NCBI GenBank assembly: GCA_025356015.1
Contig: JANXYO010000064.1
Span: 1 to 64,000, forward strand
From: Spirochaetaceae bacterium
GTDB lineage: Bacteria; Spirochaetota; Spirochaetia; Treponematales; Rectinemataceae
Length of the DNA stretch: 64,000 bases
Reading direction: 5' to 3'
This document shows, in pieces, positions 1 through 8,921 of the stretch; within the stretch, counting starts at the first letter, position 1; each line of letters opens with the position of its first letter. The position numbers and the translations under genes are program-made. The notes under the pieces are model-generated. The model ran no database searches. It was not told the DNA's origin and saw nothing but the letters and a program-made list of their open reading frames with translations.

Positions 1-320
1 CGCGTGCCGCGGTCGACCAGGCACGATTCTCCCTTGGGCAGGCCAAGGAGGGCGTGACCCTCGCGGTGGTCAGCGCCGCCCTCGACCTCGGGAAGACCAT
101 CGACCGCCTGGCGGCGACCACGAGTTCGGTGGACACCGCCCAGGAGAACCTAAGGGTTACGAGGGACCGCTTCTCGAACGGGCTTGCCCTTCCTTCCGAG
201 CTCTCCGACGCCGAGCTAGCCCTGCTCCAGGCGAGGCTTGAGCGCAGCCGGTCACGCGTCGCGATTGAGCTCGCCCGCCTTGTCCTGCGCGACGCCGTCG
301 GCGAAGGCCAGGGCCGCTGA
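1..320 (+). CDS. TolC-family outer-membrane channel, C-terminal fragment
   Basis: The reading frame is open from base 3 and runs to TGA at 318-320; the 5' part lies outside the window. The visible ~105 residues are an amphipathic helix followed by the pattern ENLRVTRDRFSNGLA...DAELALLQARLERSRSR, typical of the last coiled-coil repeat of TolC/OEP-family proteins. These form the trimeric outer-membrane exit duct of tripartite exporters. The stop overlaps the ATG of the downstream ABC ATPase (ATGA), so the gene is translationally coupled to an ABC-2 exporter. An HlyD-type adaptor would be expected just outside the window. Family is fairly sure; substrate is unknown. Confidence 0.8.
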   Translation, partial: RAAVDQARFSLGQAKEGVTLAVVSAALDLGKTIDRLAATTSSVDTAQENLRVTRDRFSNGLALPSELSDAELALLQARLERSRSRVAIELARLVLRDAVGEGQGR

Positions 321-1273
321 TGCGGGAGCCCGGGATGGCCAGCGCGATAGAGGTCAGGGACCTCTGCAAGAGCTTCGGTGCCTTCAGGGCCGTGGACGGG
401 ATATCTTTCTCGGTCCCGCAGGGGACGGTGTTCGGCCTGCTTGGCGCCAACGGGGCGGGCAAGTCCACCACAATCCGCATGCTCTGCGGCCTCCTGGCCC
501 CCAGCTCGGGGATGGCCCGCGTCGCCGGCTGCGACATCGCGAAGGACCCCGAGGGGGTGAAGCGCAGCATCGGCTACATGTCCCAGAAGTTCTCCCTCTA
601 CGAGGACCTGACGGTCATCGAGAACCTGCGCTTTTTCGCCGGTCTTTACGGCCTGGCTCCAAGGCGCATCGAGACCGAGGCAGGGGAGATCATGTCCCTC
701 ACCGGCCTCGCCGGACGTGAGGCCTCCCTGGCGGCCGAGCTCTCGGCCGGATACAGGCAGAGGCTCGCCCTGGGCTGCGCACTCCTCCACAGTCCCCGCG
801 TCCTCTTCCTCGACGAGCCAACCGCCGGTGTGGACCCGGCTGCGAGGCGGGTCTTCTGGGACATCATCTACCGCCTCGCCGATTCTGGCTCGACTGTCCT
901 CATCACGACCCATTACCTCGACGAGGCCGAATACTGCGGGACCGTCACCCTCATGCACGCGGGCAGGATTGTCGCAGCGGGCAGCCCCGGCCAGCTCAAG
1001 CGGGAACGCTTTCCCGGCCGCCTCGTCGAGGTGGAGTGCGACAATCCCGAGGCCGCCCTTGCCGCCCTGAAGGCCGACCCCCGCATCGAGGAGGCTGCCC
1101 TCTTCGGGACCAGGCTCCACGCGGCCATAGCCCCGGGCGCGGGGGAGCTCATCGTTGAGGGAATCCTGGCCTCTCGGGGCGTCGGCCTCTCCCGCGCCGA
1201 GTCCATCCTGCCGAGCCTCGAGGACGTCTTCATTCGCGTCATCTCGGAGAGCGAGAAGGAGGACAGGCCATGA
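320..1273 (+). CDS. ABC exporter ATP-binding protein (ABC-2 type)
   Basis: A 317-residue ATPase subunit that would power the two permeases that follow. Walker A GANGAGKST is at about 42-50, the signature is LSAGYRQR (a variant of LSGGQ) at about 140, and Walker B VLFLDEPT follows directly. An H-loop lies in ITTHYLDEAE. The 80-residue tail after the ATPase core is typical of the YbhF/CcmA drug-exporter class. The ATG at 320 overlaps the upstream stop; an alternative ATG at 335 (MASAIEV) would give a more usual N-terminus. The 3' end overlaps the first permease by ATGA. With the TolC-like fragment upstream, this reads as a tripartite efflux or secretion system; the substrate is not predictable. 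Confidence 0.93.
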   Translation: MREPGMASAIEVRDLCKSFGAFRAVDGISFSVPQGTVFGLLGANGAGKSTTIRMLCGLLAPSSGMARVAGCDIAKDPEGVKRSIGYMSQKFSLYEDLTVIENLRFFAGLYGLAPRRIETEAGEIMSLTGLAGREASLAAELSAGYRQRLALGCALLHSPRVLFLDEPTAGVDPAARRVFWDIIYRLADSGSTVLITTHYLDEAEYCGTVTLMHAGRIVAAGSPGQLKRERFPGRLVEVECDNPEAALAALKADPRIEEAALFGTRLHAAIAPGAGELIVEGILASRGVGLSRAESILPSLEDVFIRVISESEKEDRP

Positions 1274-2412
1274 GGGACAGGCTCGCCGCCCTTATGCGCA
1301 AGGAGTACCGCCACATCCTACGCGACCCCGGTACCCTCTTCACCCTCCTCGCCGTCCCCCTTTTCCTCCTGGTCATGTTCGGCTATGCGATCAGCCTGGA
1401 CGTGAACAACATCCCCCTGGCCGTCAGGGACCTCGACCGCAGCCCCGAGAGCCGGGCCCTCGTCGCCTCCTTCCTCGCCTCCGGCCATTTCCTTCCCTCC
1501 CCCTCGCCGCCTGACTCCCGGGCAGAGGGCAGGGCCCTGGACACTGGCGCTGCGATGGCCGTCCTTGAGATCCCCGACGGCTTCGCCGCAGCCCTCGCGA
1601 GAAGGGAGACCGCTCCCGTGCAGGTCCTCGTCGACGGGAGCGACGGCACGCGCGCGGCCACGGTCATGGGTTACGTCGACGGCATGACCATGCGCTTCAG
1701 CACCGACCTGCGCCGCCTGGCCTCGATGCGCTCCGGCTCCCCCCCAGCCTCGGGCCCCGCCATGGTCCTCGACGTGCGGCCGCGGGTCCTGTTCAACCAG
1801 GAACTAAAGTCCGTCTCCTTCCTTGTCCCCGGCCTCGTCGCCCTCATCCTCATCATCACCTCGGTGATCTCAACCGCCCTCTCAGTGGTCAGGGAGAAGG
1901 AAAACGGATCGATGGAGCAGATCATCGTCTCGCCGGTCCGGCCCATCGAGCTCATCCTAGGCAAGACCCTGCCCTACGCCGCCATCGGCCTCGTCGCCGC
2001 GGCCCTGGTGCTTTCGGCGAGCGCCATCCTCTTTGGCGTGACCGTGAAGGGCAGCATCCTCGCCCTGGCAGCGATGACTGTCCTGTTCGTCCTCGCCTGC
2101 CTGGCCCTGGGCATCTTCATCTCCACCCTCGCCGAGACCCAGCAGGTCGCCTTCCTGATCAGCGCCATGCTCACCCTGATCCCGACCTTCACCCTCTCGG
2201 GCTTCGTGTTCCCCATCCGGAACATGCCACCGGCCATCCAGGCTGTCACCTACCTCTTCCCGACCAAGTACTACATCGAGATCCTCCGCGCCCTCCTCCT
2301 CAAAGGCGCGGGCTTCGGGACCTACTGGCACCAGGCCCTCGCCCTCCTGGTCTACGCCGTCGTCGCGGCCGCGGCGGGCGCCGCGAGATTCGCACGATCA
2401 AGGAGGAAGTGA
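1270..2412 (+). CDS. ABC-2 type permease subunit 1
   Basis: 380 residues with the YbhS/YbhR/YhhJ layout: one N-terminal membrane segment (about 18-38), a large extracytoplasmic domain of about 130 residues, then five membrane segments in the C-terminal half. The conserved cytoplasmic motif REKENGSMEQIIVSPVRP lies just after the second membrane segment, and GFVFPIRNMP before the last one. ATGA overlap with the ATPase gene indicates coupled translation. It probably forms a heterodimer with the next gene product. Confidence 0.92.
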   Translation: MRDRLAALMRKEYRHILRDPGTLFTLLAVPLFLLVMFGYAISLDVNNIPLAVRDLDRSPESRALVASFLASGHFLPSPSPPDSRAEGRALDTGAAMAVLEIPDGFAAALARRETAPVQVLVDGSDGTRAATVMGYVDGMTMRFSTDLRRLASMRSGSPPASGPAMVLDVRPRVLFNQELKSVSFLVPGLVALILIITSVISTALSVVREKENGSMEQIIVSPVRPIELILGKTLPYAAIGLVAAALVLSASAILFGVTVKGSILALAAMTVLFVLACLALGIFISTLAETQQVAFLISAMLTLIPTFTLSGFVFPIRNMPPAIQAVTYLFPTKYYIEILRALLLKGAGFGTYWHQALALLVYAVVAAAAGAARFARSRRK

Positions 2413-2415
2413 GCA

Positions 2416-3534
2416 GTGAGCCGCATCAGATGCATGATCACCAAGGAATTCCAGCAGCTGCGCCGTGACAGGAGGATGCGCCCGATCCTTATCATCGCCC
2501 CGGTGATGCAGATCCTCATCCTCGGCTACGCGGCCGACACCGAGGTCCGCGATGTCCCGCTCGCGATCTACGACCAGGACTCAAGCCAACAGAGCCGGGC
2601 CCTCGCGCAGGCCTTCGTGTCGAGCCGGTCCTTCCTTGTGGCCGACCGCTCCTCCTCCTTCGGAGAGATGGAGGCAGCCATCACCGGAGGCCACTCAGAA
2701 ATAGGCCTGGTCATCCCTCCCTCCTTCGGCGCCGACCTTGAGTCAGGCAGGGGGGCGCAGATCCAGCTCCTCGTCGATGGCACCAGGTCGAACACGGCGA
2801 CCGTGGCTATGGCCTACGCGACGGCGACAGCGACCAGTTTCGCGCGACGCCTGATCGCCTCGGCTACGACGATTGGAGCCGCCGGACCGGCGGTCGAGGC
2901 GAGGACCAGGGTCTGGTACAACCCCGACCTCAAGAGCAGGCGATTCATGATACCCGGGGTCTTCGCCCTCCTCATCATGGTCTTCACGGTGATCCTGACC
3001 TCCCTTGCCATCGTGAAGGAAAAGGAGATCGGCACCCTCGAACAGCTCATCGTGACCCCACTGGCGAGGCACGAACTCATCATCGGCAAGCTCGCCCCCT
3101 TCGTCATCATAAGCCTGGTGATCATCACCCTCACCCTCGGCGCCTCCTGGCTCTTCTTTGGCATCGTGCCCCGCGGCAGCCTGGGCCTCCTCTACGCCCT
3201 GTCCCTCGCCCTTGTCCTCTCCACCCTCGGCATGGGACTCCTCGTCTCGACCATCTCGCGAAACCAGCAGCAGGCGATGATGTTCTCCATCTTCCTCTTC
3301 ATGTTCCCGATGATGATCCTCTCGGGCTTCGTCTTCCCCATCGAGAACATGCCGGCCCCGATACGCGCCCTCACCTACCTCATGCCCCTGCGCTACTACC
3401 TGATCATAATTAGGGGCATATTCCTCAAGGGCTCTGACCTGTCGGTGCTCTGGCCGCAGCTCCTTCCCCTCCTCGGCATCGGCACCGCCGTGATCGGGAT
3501 AAGCATTGCACGATTCCACAAACAGCTGGACTAG
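2416..3534 (+). CDS. ABC-2 type permease subunit 2
   Basis: 372 residues, a paralogue of the preceding permease with the same topology and the motifs KEKEIGTLEQLIVTPLAR and GFVFPIENMP. The start is GTG at 2416, three bases after the upstream stop. The ribosome binding site AGGAGG lies inside the end of the upstream gene at about 2400. Two unlike permeases plus one ATPase form the inner-membrane part of the exporter. This is the last gene of the visible operon; the protease downstream starts 63 bases later. Confidence 0.92.
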   Translation: MSRIRCMITKEFQQLRRDRRMRPILIIAPVMQILILGYAADTEVRDVPLAIYDQDSSQQSRALAQAFVSSRSFLVADRSSSFGEMEAAITGGHSEIGLVIPPSFGADLESGRGAQIQLLVDGTRSNTATVAMAYATATATSFARRLIASATTIGAAGPAVEARTRVWYNPDLKSRRFMIPGVFALLIMVFTVILTSLAIVKEKEIGTLEQLIVTPLARHELIIGKLAPFVIISLVIITLTLGASWLFFGIVPRGSLGLLYALSLALVLSTLGMGLLVSTISRNQQQAMMFSIFLFMFPMMILSGFVFPIENMPAPIRALTYLMPLRYYLIIIRGIFLKGSDLSVLWPQLLPLLGIGTAVIGISIARFHKQLD

Positions 3535-3597
3535 GGGAGCGGGCCTTGGGAGATTCTTTCCTTGACTAGGCCTGCCAGTATTCTGAATTTTGATGCT

Positions 3598-5052
3598 ATG
3601 GAAAGAAAGGGAAAGAATCGGCGGCCGCCCGGTGCCGCGGCGCCACGTATGGTGCTCGCGCCCCTCCTCGCGGCGATGGTGGCCGTCTCGGCTCCGGTCC
3701 AGGTCGCCTGGGCCCAGTCGGAGAGCTCGGGGGCGAGGCCCGCTAGCGCCTTCGCGGAGATGATCGCGACGGTGGCAGAATCCGCCAGGCCAAGCGTCGT
3801 GCACATAGAGATCTCGGGCATGATGATGCAGCAGGCTCCAAAGATCGGGCCCTTTGGAATGTTCCAGCCAGGATCCGAGAACCCCATGGTGCCCTTCAGC
3901 GCCCTGGGCTCAGGCATCCTCATCGATCCCGCTGGCTACATCATCACGAACAACCATATCGTCGAGAACGCCGACACGGTGTATGTGCAATTCTTCGACG
4001 GCTCGGAGCAGGCTGCGCGCATAGTGGGCAAGGATTCCTTCACCGACCTCGCGGTCATAAAGGTGGACCGCGTCGAGGGCATGCAGGCGGCCCGCTTCGG
4101 TGATTCGGAGTCCCTCCGCGTGGGCGACTGGGTTGTCGCGATCGGTTCCCCAAGCGGCCTCGACTGGACCGTCACCGCGGGGATCGTCAGCGCCAAGCAC
4201 CGCTCCAATCTTGAGGGCTGGCCTCCCGCTGGCTTCGAGGACTTCATCCAGACCGACGCCCCCATCAACCCAGGCAATTCGGGCGGGCCCCTCCTCGACC
4301 TCGATGGCAGGGTAGTCGGCATCAACTCCATGATCTACTCGTACAGCCAGGGTTCCGAGGGCATCGGTTTCGCCATCCCCTCGGCCCTCGTCAAGTCGAT
4401 CGCGGCGAGCATCATCGACTCGGGGAAGGTCGTGCGGGGCGACCTGGGCATCTACTTCAAAGACCTCACGATGAGCACGGCCCGTGACCTCAAGCTCCCG
4501 GCGGGCACCCATGGCGCCCTGGTCTCCGAGGTACTTCCCGAGGGCCCGGCCGCCCTCGCCGGGATGAAGGCTGGCGACATAATCCAGGCGGTGGACGAGT
4601 TCGTGGTCCCCTCCTCCCTCATGCTGCAAAAGGCCGTCTCGGCCGCGAAGCCCGGCCAGGCCATGAGCCTCGACGTCCTCCGCCAGGGCGGGAGCCTCAG
4701 GCTCGAGGCCAGGATCGAGGACCAGGCAGTCCTCCTCGCCCGCGCCGCCGAGCGCCCCTCCCTTTTCATCCTGGGCATAAAGGTCGAGAACCTCGACGCC
4801 ACAACCGCCACGCGTCTGGGAATCGAGAGGGTTTCGGGGGTCGTGGTCACCGACGTGCTGGAGGGAAGTCCCGCTAACAACGCCCACCTCGACGTCGACG
4901 ACGTCATCCTTGGCATCGGCAATGTCGAAGTCACCGATACCGAGGAGTTCGTCAGCCACCTCAACGAGGCCCTGAAAGCGCCCACCCTCGTCCTCCTGCT
5001 GCGGGACAACAGCACCGGCAGGACTGGCTTCCTCTCCGTGAAGATCCGCTAG
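3598..5052 (+). CDS. HtrA/DegP-family periplasmic serine protease with two PDZ domains
   Basis: Trypsin-fold protease that degrades or refolds damaged envelope proteins. From the ATG at 3598 (484 residues), a basic N-terminus and hydrophobic stretch ending in AWAQ look like a signal peptide or anchor. The triad is His in TNNHIVENAD (about 120), Asp in SFTDLAVIK (about 150) and Ser in NPGNSGGPL (about 228). Two PDZ domains follow, at about 275-370 and 385-480. The frame also extends to a TTG at 3562, but that would put 12 extra residues before the basic segment. No strong ribosome binding site is seen before either start, so the exact N-terminus is uncertain. Regulation cannot be read. Confidence 0.93.
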   Translation: MERKGKNRRPPGAAAPRMVLAPLLAAMVAVSAPVQVAWAQSESSGARPASAFAEMIATVAESARPSVVHIEISGMMMQQAPKIGPFGMFQPGSENPMVPFSALGSGILIDPAGYIITNNHIVENADTVYVQFFDGSEQAARIVGKDSFTDLAVIKVDRVEGMQAARFGDSESLRVGDWVVAIGSPSGLDWTVTAGIVSAKHRSNLEGWPPAGFEDFIQTDAPINPGNSGGPLLDLDGRVVGINSMIYSYSQGSEGIGFAIPSALVKSIAASIIDSGKVVRGDLGIYFKDLTMSTARDLKLPAGTHGALVSEVLPEGPAALAGMKAGDIIQAVDEFVVPSSLMLQKAVSAAKPGQAMSLDVLRQGGSLRLEARIEDQAVLLARAAERPSLFILGIKVENLDATTATRLGIERVSGVVVTDVLEGSPANNAHLDVDDVILGIGNVEVTDTEEFVSHLNEALKAPTLVLLLRDNSTGRTGFLSVKIR

Positions 5053-5094
5053 ACCGGGAGACCAAGGCTCGGGTGAGGGGCCACTGCCTTGCCC

Positions 5095-5985
5095 TCACAC
5101 CAGGAGGGCGCCCTCGTTGTCGGCGTGGAGGACGATGAGCCTCCATGGGCCCTCGCTTCGCCCGGCGAGGGACTCGGCGATCCGCGTGGCGAAGGCCGCC
5201 TCGTCCCTGGCCTCGCAGATCGCCATGACCGTAGGACCCGCCCCGCTCAGGAAGACGCCAAGAGCCCCCGCCTTCCCCGCCGCCCCGACCACCTCGGCGT
5301 AGCCGGGGATCAGGGCAGCCCGATACGGCTGGTGGAGGCGGTCGGCACAGGCGGCGGCCAGCCTTGAATAATCCCCGCCCATGAACGCGGCGGCCATCAG
5401 GGCCGCCCGTCCCGCGTTGAAGGCAGCGTCTGCGAAGCTGACGCTCCGGGGAAGGGCCGCCCTCGCCTTCGAGGTTTCGAGCGCGAATGGAGGGACGAGT
5501 GCGCAGAAGGCGAGCCCTGCCGACACCGGAGCCCGGGCAGTCTCCACCTTGCCGCCACCTGCGACGGACACGACGAAGCCGCCCATGAGGGCTGCCGCGA
5601 CGTTGTCAGGATGCCCTTCGATCTCGGTGGCAAGCTCGAGGACGCGCTCGGCGCCGAGATTGCCCCGTCCCAGCGCCGATGCGGCCAGGAGCCCGCCCAC
5701 GATGCAGGCCGAGCTCGAGCCCAGGCCCCTCGCGATGGGGATGTCGGCAGCGATGTGGATCCTCGCGCCCCGGAAGGGGGAGCCGAGCTCCTCGAGGCCG
5801 CGGCGGAAGGAGCGCAGGAAGAGGTTGTCCTCTCCGGCATACTCGTCCTCGCAGCCGCTGATCCGCAGGCCGTCGGCCTCGGATATTTCGTAGTGATTAT
5901 AGAGATCGAGGGCTACTCCGAGGCAGTCGAAGCCAGGCCCGAGGTTCGCGCTGGTCGCGGGGACCCTCACGCGGACCGGGCTCAC
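5095..5985 (-). CDS. thrB: Homoserine kinase
   Basis: Phosphorylates L-homoserine to O-phosphohomoserine for threonine synthase. 296 residues of the GHMP kinase family. The N-terminal ATSANLGPGFDCLG motif (about 10-23) and the phosphate-binding loop PIARGLGSSSACIVGG (about 89-104) are intact, as is the C-terminal SGAGPTVMAI motif. The start is GTG overlapping the thrC stop (GTGA), so it is coupled to thrC, its pathway partner. It is the last gene of the minus-strand run that begins at the CIA30 gene. No homoserine dehydrogenase gene is in the window. Confidence 0.96.
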   Translation of the reverse strand: MSPVRVRVPATSANLGPGFDCLGVALDLYNHYEISEADGLRISGCEDEYAGEDNLFLRSFRRGLEELGSPFRGARIHIAADIPIARGLGSSSACIVGGLLAASALGRGNLGAERVLELATEIEGHPDNVAAALMGGFVVSVAGGGKVETARAPVSAGLAFCALVPPFALETSKARAALPRSVSFADAAFNAGRAALMAAAFMGGDYSRLAAACADRLHQPYRAALIPGYAEVVGAAGKAGALGVFLSGAGPTVMAICEARDEAAFATRIAESLAGRSEGPWRLIVLHADNEGALLV

Positions 5986-7475
5986 GAGAGGCCGCCGTCA
6001 AGGAAGCGGTACAGCGCGCCTTCCATGCCCTCTGGATCGACCACCGAGAGGTGCAGCTCTGGTGCTCCGCTCAGGAGGGCGATCGGGGGGGGCAGCTCAA
6101 GGCCTGCCCTCCGGGCAAGGCTCGCCGCCAGCTCAAGCTCGGAGCCGGGAGAAGCATCTCCTGCGAGTCCGATCGCCCCGGCCACAGCCGCGGGGAATTT
6201 GAAGGGGCTCGCCGTAGAGGCGATCACGGTAGGGCGGATCAGCCCTTCCCGCTTCCGGATCTTCGAGAGCACCGCCACCGCGACAGCGCTGTGCGGGTCG
6301 ATCAGGTAGCCCGTCCCGGCGAAGGTAGCCGCGATCTCGGCCCCAGCCTCCTTGTCATCGGCCCATCCTCCAACGAAGTCGCCAAGAAAGTCCCTTTCGG
6401 AATCGCCCAACGCGAAGGATCCCTCGCGCGAAAGCCCATCCATCAGGTAAGCCGTCCTTCCCGGATCTTCTCCGCTCGCGTGGAAGAGGAGGCGTTCCAG
6501 GTTGCTCGAGACAAGGATGTCCATCGAGGGGCTGGTGGTCTGGAGCAAGGCCCGATTGCGGTCGTAACGCCCTGTGGCGAAGAAGTCGGCGAGGACCCGG
6601 TTGCTGTTCGACGCGCAGATGAGCCGTCCAATGGGGAGGCCCATGCGCTTCGCGTACCAGGCCGCCAGGATGTTGCCGAAATTCCCCGTGGGGACGGCGA
6701 CATCCATCCTTCCATCGCTTCCGAGGGCGCCTGAGTCCCGCAGTGACCGCCATGCCTTCACGTAGTACACGATCTGCGGCAGGAGCCGGGCGATGTTGAT
6801 CGAGTTGGCCGAGGTGAGGGAGTATCCCCTGCTCCCTAGCTCCCGGTCCGCCTCGGGGCTCGAGAAGATCCGCTTCACGGCGCGTTGCGCGTCATCGAAG
6901 TCACCACGGATGCCTGCTACGAAGGCGTTGCCCGAGGCGTGGCTCACCATCTGAAGGCGCTGCACCGGGCTCACGCCCTTCTCCGGATAGAAGACGGCGA
7001 CGCGGAGGCCCGGCCTGTCGGAGAAACCCGCGAGGGCAGCCTTGCCGGTGTCCCCCGAGGTCGCGACGAGGACCAGGAGTTCCGCCGCCCCCTTGCCCCG
7101 CCCCTCGCCAGCGAGGCCGACGAGTCCGCCCATTAGGCTCAGGGCCAGGTCCTTGAAGGCAAGGGTCCGGCCGTGGAAGAGCTCGAGGAAGTGGATCCCG
7201 CGGCGCTCCACGACCGGCGTAACCTCGGCGCAGTCGAATGTCCCCGCCGCGGCCTCGATCTCGGCCTTCAGGCGCCCGGGGGCGAAGCCTGGGAAAAAGG
7301 GCTGTAGGACCTCGAGGGCGAGCTCGGGATAGCTCAAGGAGCCGGGGCCGAGGGCCAGGGCGCTCAGGCCGGGCAGGTCGACGGGCACATAGAGTCCGCC
7401 ATCGGGCGCGAGACCCTCGATTATTGCCCTCTCGGCCGGTACCGGCGCTCCGCCGGACCTGGTGCTTCTGTACAT
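5982..7475 (-). CDS. thrC: Threonine synthase
   Basis: PLP enzyme converting O-phosphohomoserine to threonine. About 497 residues, the long type. The PLP lysine lies in GRTLAFKDLALSLMG, and the phosphate-binding stretch is VATSGDTGKAALAGF. MYRSTRSGG at 7475 is chosen as the start because it matches the usual threonine synthase N-terminus and begins 7 bases after the nitroreductase stop; the open frame continues 30 codons further into that gene. No clear Shine-Dalgarno precedes it, so translation may depend on the upstream gene. The gene overlaps thrB by four bases. Confidence 0.95.
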   Translation of the reverse strand: MYRSTRSGGAPVPAERAIIEGLAPDGGLYVPVDLPGLSALALGPGSLSYPELALEVLQPFFPGFAPGRLKAEIEAAAGTFDCAEVTPVVERRGIHFLELFHGRTLAFKDLALSLMGGLVGLAGEGRGKGAAELLVLVATSGDTGKAALAGFSDRPGLRVAVFYPEKGVSPVQRLQMVSHASGNAFVAGIRGDFDDAQRAVKRIFSSPEADRELGSRGYSLTSANSINIARLLPQIVYYVKAWRSLRDSGALGSDGRMDVAVPTGNFGNILAAWYAKRMGLPIGRLICASNSNRVLADFFATGRYDRNRALLQTTSPSMDILVSSNLERLLFHASGEDPGRTAYLMDGLSREGSFALGDSERDFLGDFVGGWADDKEAGAEIAATFAGTGYLIDPHSAVAVAVLSKIRKREGLIRPTVIASTASPFKFPAAVAGAIGLAGDASPGSELELAASLARRAGLELPPPIALLSGAPELHLSVVDPEGMEGALYRFLDGGLS

Positions 7476-7482
7476 GGCCCGG

Positions 7483-8337
7483 CTACTTCGCGATCCAGCT
7501 GCAGATGTAGCGCCGAGGCGCAGCGGCCTTGATCGTTTCGGGGGCGTGGCGAAGCCATGCCCCACCGATGCCCTGCGCCCTGGCCGCTACCTCGACGTGG
7601 CGCATCGCTATTCCCATGTCCATGTCCTGGAGCTTGATCTCGCCGAGCATCGAGTTGTAGCGGCGGTCCTCCTCGAGGAAGAGATCGAGCTCCGGCCTTC
7701 CCGCCCGCTCGGAGACGAGGATCCTCCATGGCTGCTTGTTCGATGCCGAGGGACCCACGCGGACCGCCTCGAGGACCTCGGCCCAGATACCCGGCTGTTC
7801 CAGGGCCTGCCAGACACCACCGCGTTCCTCGAAGAAGAGCTCACTCGCGGGTTTCCGCGCCCGCGAGCCCGCCGAGAAGCGGATGATCCGCTCCTGTATG
7901 CTCTGCCGGTCGGCCGGGACGCCGAGGGGCGAGCAGGCGGGGACCAGGTCCTTCGGGCCGATGCCCAGGGCCTTCCCCGCCGCGCCGCGGTCGAATATGC
8001 CGCCGAGCCAGCAGCTTCCCAGGCCCAGTTCCGTCGCGCGGAGCAGGATGCCCTCGAGGCAGTAGCCGAAGTCCTCCATCGCGAAGCTCGCCCGCTCGAC
8101 CGCGCCGATTATGAAGGCCTGGGCCCTCGAGATGACCCCGTAGGTGCCGATCTTGCCCTTCTCAAAGCTGCCGAGCCCCGGACCGAACAGCTCGAACCTC
8201 GGCCTGCCGCCAAAGGGTCCCGGGACAGCCTCGCCGATGGCCGCTCTTATCGCGGCCTCCTGGGCTGAGCCGAGGGCCGAGCCGTCATAGCTTCGTACGG
8301 AGCGGCGCGCGCGTACCGCGTCGAGGGAGATATCCAT
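7483..8337 (-). CDS. Nitroreductase-family FMN oxidoreductase
   Basis: About 284 residues. The N-terminus DAVRARRSVRSYDG carries the FMN-binding Arg pattern of the nitroreductase fold, and ELGLGSCWLGGIFDRG matches the second flavin-contact motif. A middle insertion and the PSASNKQPWRILV segment resemble the putative TM-nitroreductase subfamily. The start MDISLDAV at 8337 follows an AAAGGATAGG sequence inside the end of the tag gene; the frame is open a further 18 codons but overlaps tag. The substrate cannot be predicted. It is transcribed between tag and thrC, with very short spacings on both sides. Confidence 0.85.
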   Translation of the reverse strand: MDISLDAVRARRSVRSYDGSALGSAQEAAIRAAIGEAVPGPFGGRPRFELFGPGLGSFEKGKIGTYGVISRAQAFIIGAVERASFAMEDFGYCLEGILLRATELGLGSCWLGGIFDRGAAGKALGIGPKDLVPACSPLGVPADRQSIQERIIRFSAGSRARKPASELFFEERGGVWQALEQPGIWAEVLEAVRVGPSASNKQPWRILVSERAGRPELDLFLEEDRRYNSMLGEIKLQDMDMGIAMRHVEVAARAQGIGGAWLRHAPETIKAAAPRRYICSWIAK

Positions 8338-8344
8338 GCTTCGC

Positions 8345-8917
8345 CTATCCTTTCGCCCCGCCGAGTTCCTTCCAGCGGAAGCAAGTGACAAGGTGATCGT
8401 TCACCATGCCGATCGCCTGGATGTGCGCGTAGATTGTCGTTGAGCCGATGAACGAGAAGCCCCGCTTCTTGAGGTCGGCGCTCAGCCTGTCCGAGAGGGG
8501 GCTCGTGGCCGGCACCTCGCCCTGCTCGCGCCAGGCATTGATCACAGGCCTGCCATCCACGAAGCCCCAGATATAGGCGTCAAACGACCCGTATTCCTGG
8601 ACGACCGCCAGGAATGCGCGCGCGTTCCTCACCGTGGCCTCTATCTTCCTGCGATTGCGCACGATGCCTGGATCGAGGAGGATCTCTTCAACCCGGGCCG
8701 CGGAGAAGCGGGCGACCTTCTCGGGATCAAAGCCTTCGAAGACCCGCCTGTAGGCCTCTCGCTTGGCGAGAATCGTCCTCCAGGAAAGCCCAGCCTGCTG
8801 GGTCTCGAGGATCAGGAACTCGAAATGGCGTCGCTCATCGTGGACGGGCATGCCCCACTCTTCGTCGTGGTATGCGACATATGTGCTCTCGGCTCCGGCC
8901 CAGGTGCAACGCTGCAT
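8345..8917 (-). CDS. tag: DNA-3-methyladenine glycosylase I
   Basis: Removes 3-methyladenine from alkylated DNA in base excision repair. 190 residues from MQRCTWAG at 8917. Hallmarks are RCTWAG at the N-terminus, YHDEEWGMPVHDERRHFEFLILETQQAGLSW (helix-hairpin and base pocket), and the C-terminal zinc-site residues in STTIYAHIQAIGMVNDHLVTCFR. The frame extends 22 codons upstream, but that overlaps the CIA30 gene and is not family-like. The gene sits 4 bases after the CIA30 stop. Confidence 0.95.
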   Translation of the reverse strand: MQRCTWAGAESTYVAYHDEEWGMPVHDERRHFEFLILETQQAGLSWRTILAKREAYRRVFEGFDPEKVARFSAARVEEILLDPGIVRNRRKIEATVRNARAFLAVVQEYGSFDAYIWGFVDGRPVINAWREQGEVPATSPLSDRLSADLKKRGFSFIGSTTIYAHIQAIGMVNDHLVTCFRWKELGGAKG

Positions 8918-8921
8918 TGGC

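Noticed and set aside
3562-3600. TTGACT as a promoter -35 for the HtrA gene
   Set aside because: No acceptable -10 at 16-18 bases; TATTCT stands only 11 bases away.
2743-3804. 353-codon minus-strand ORF over the ABC permease and protease start
   Set aside because: His/Glu/Gly-rich composition typical of GC-rich antisense frames; the plus-strand permease is clearly real.
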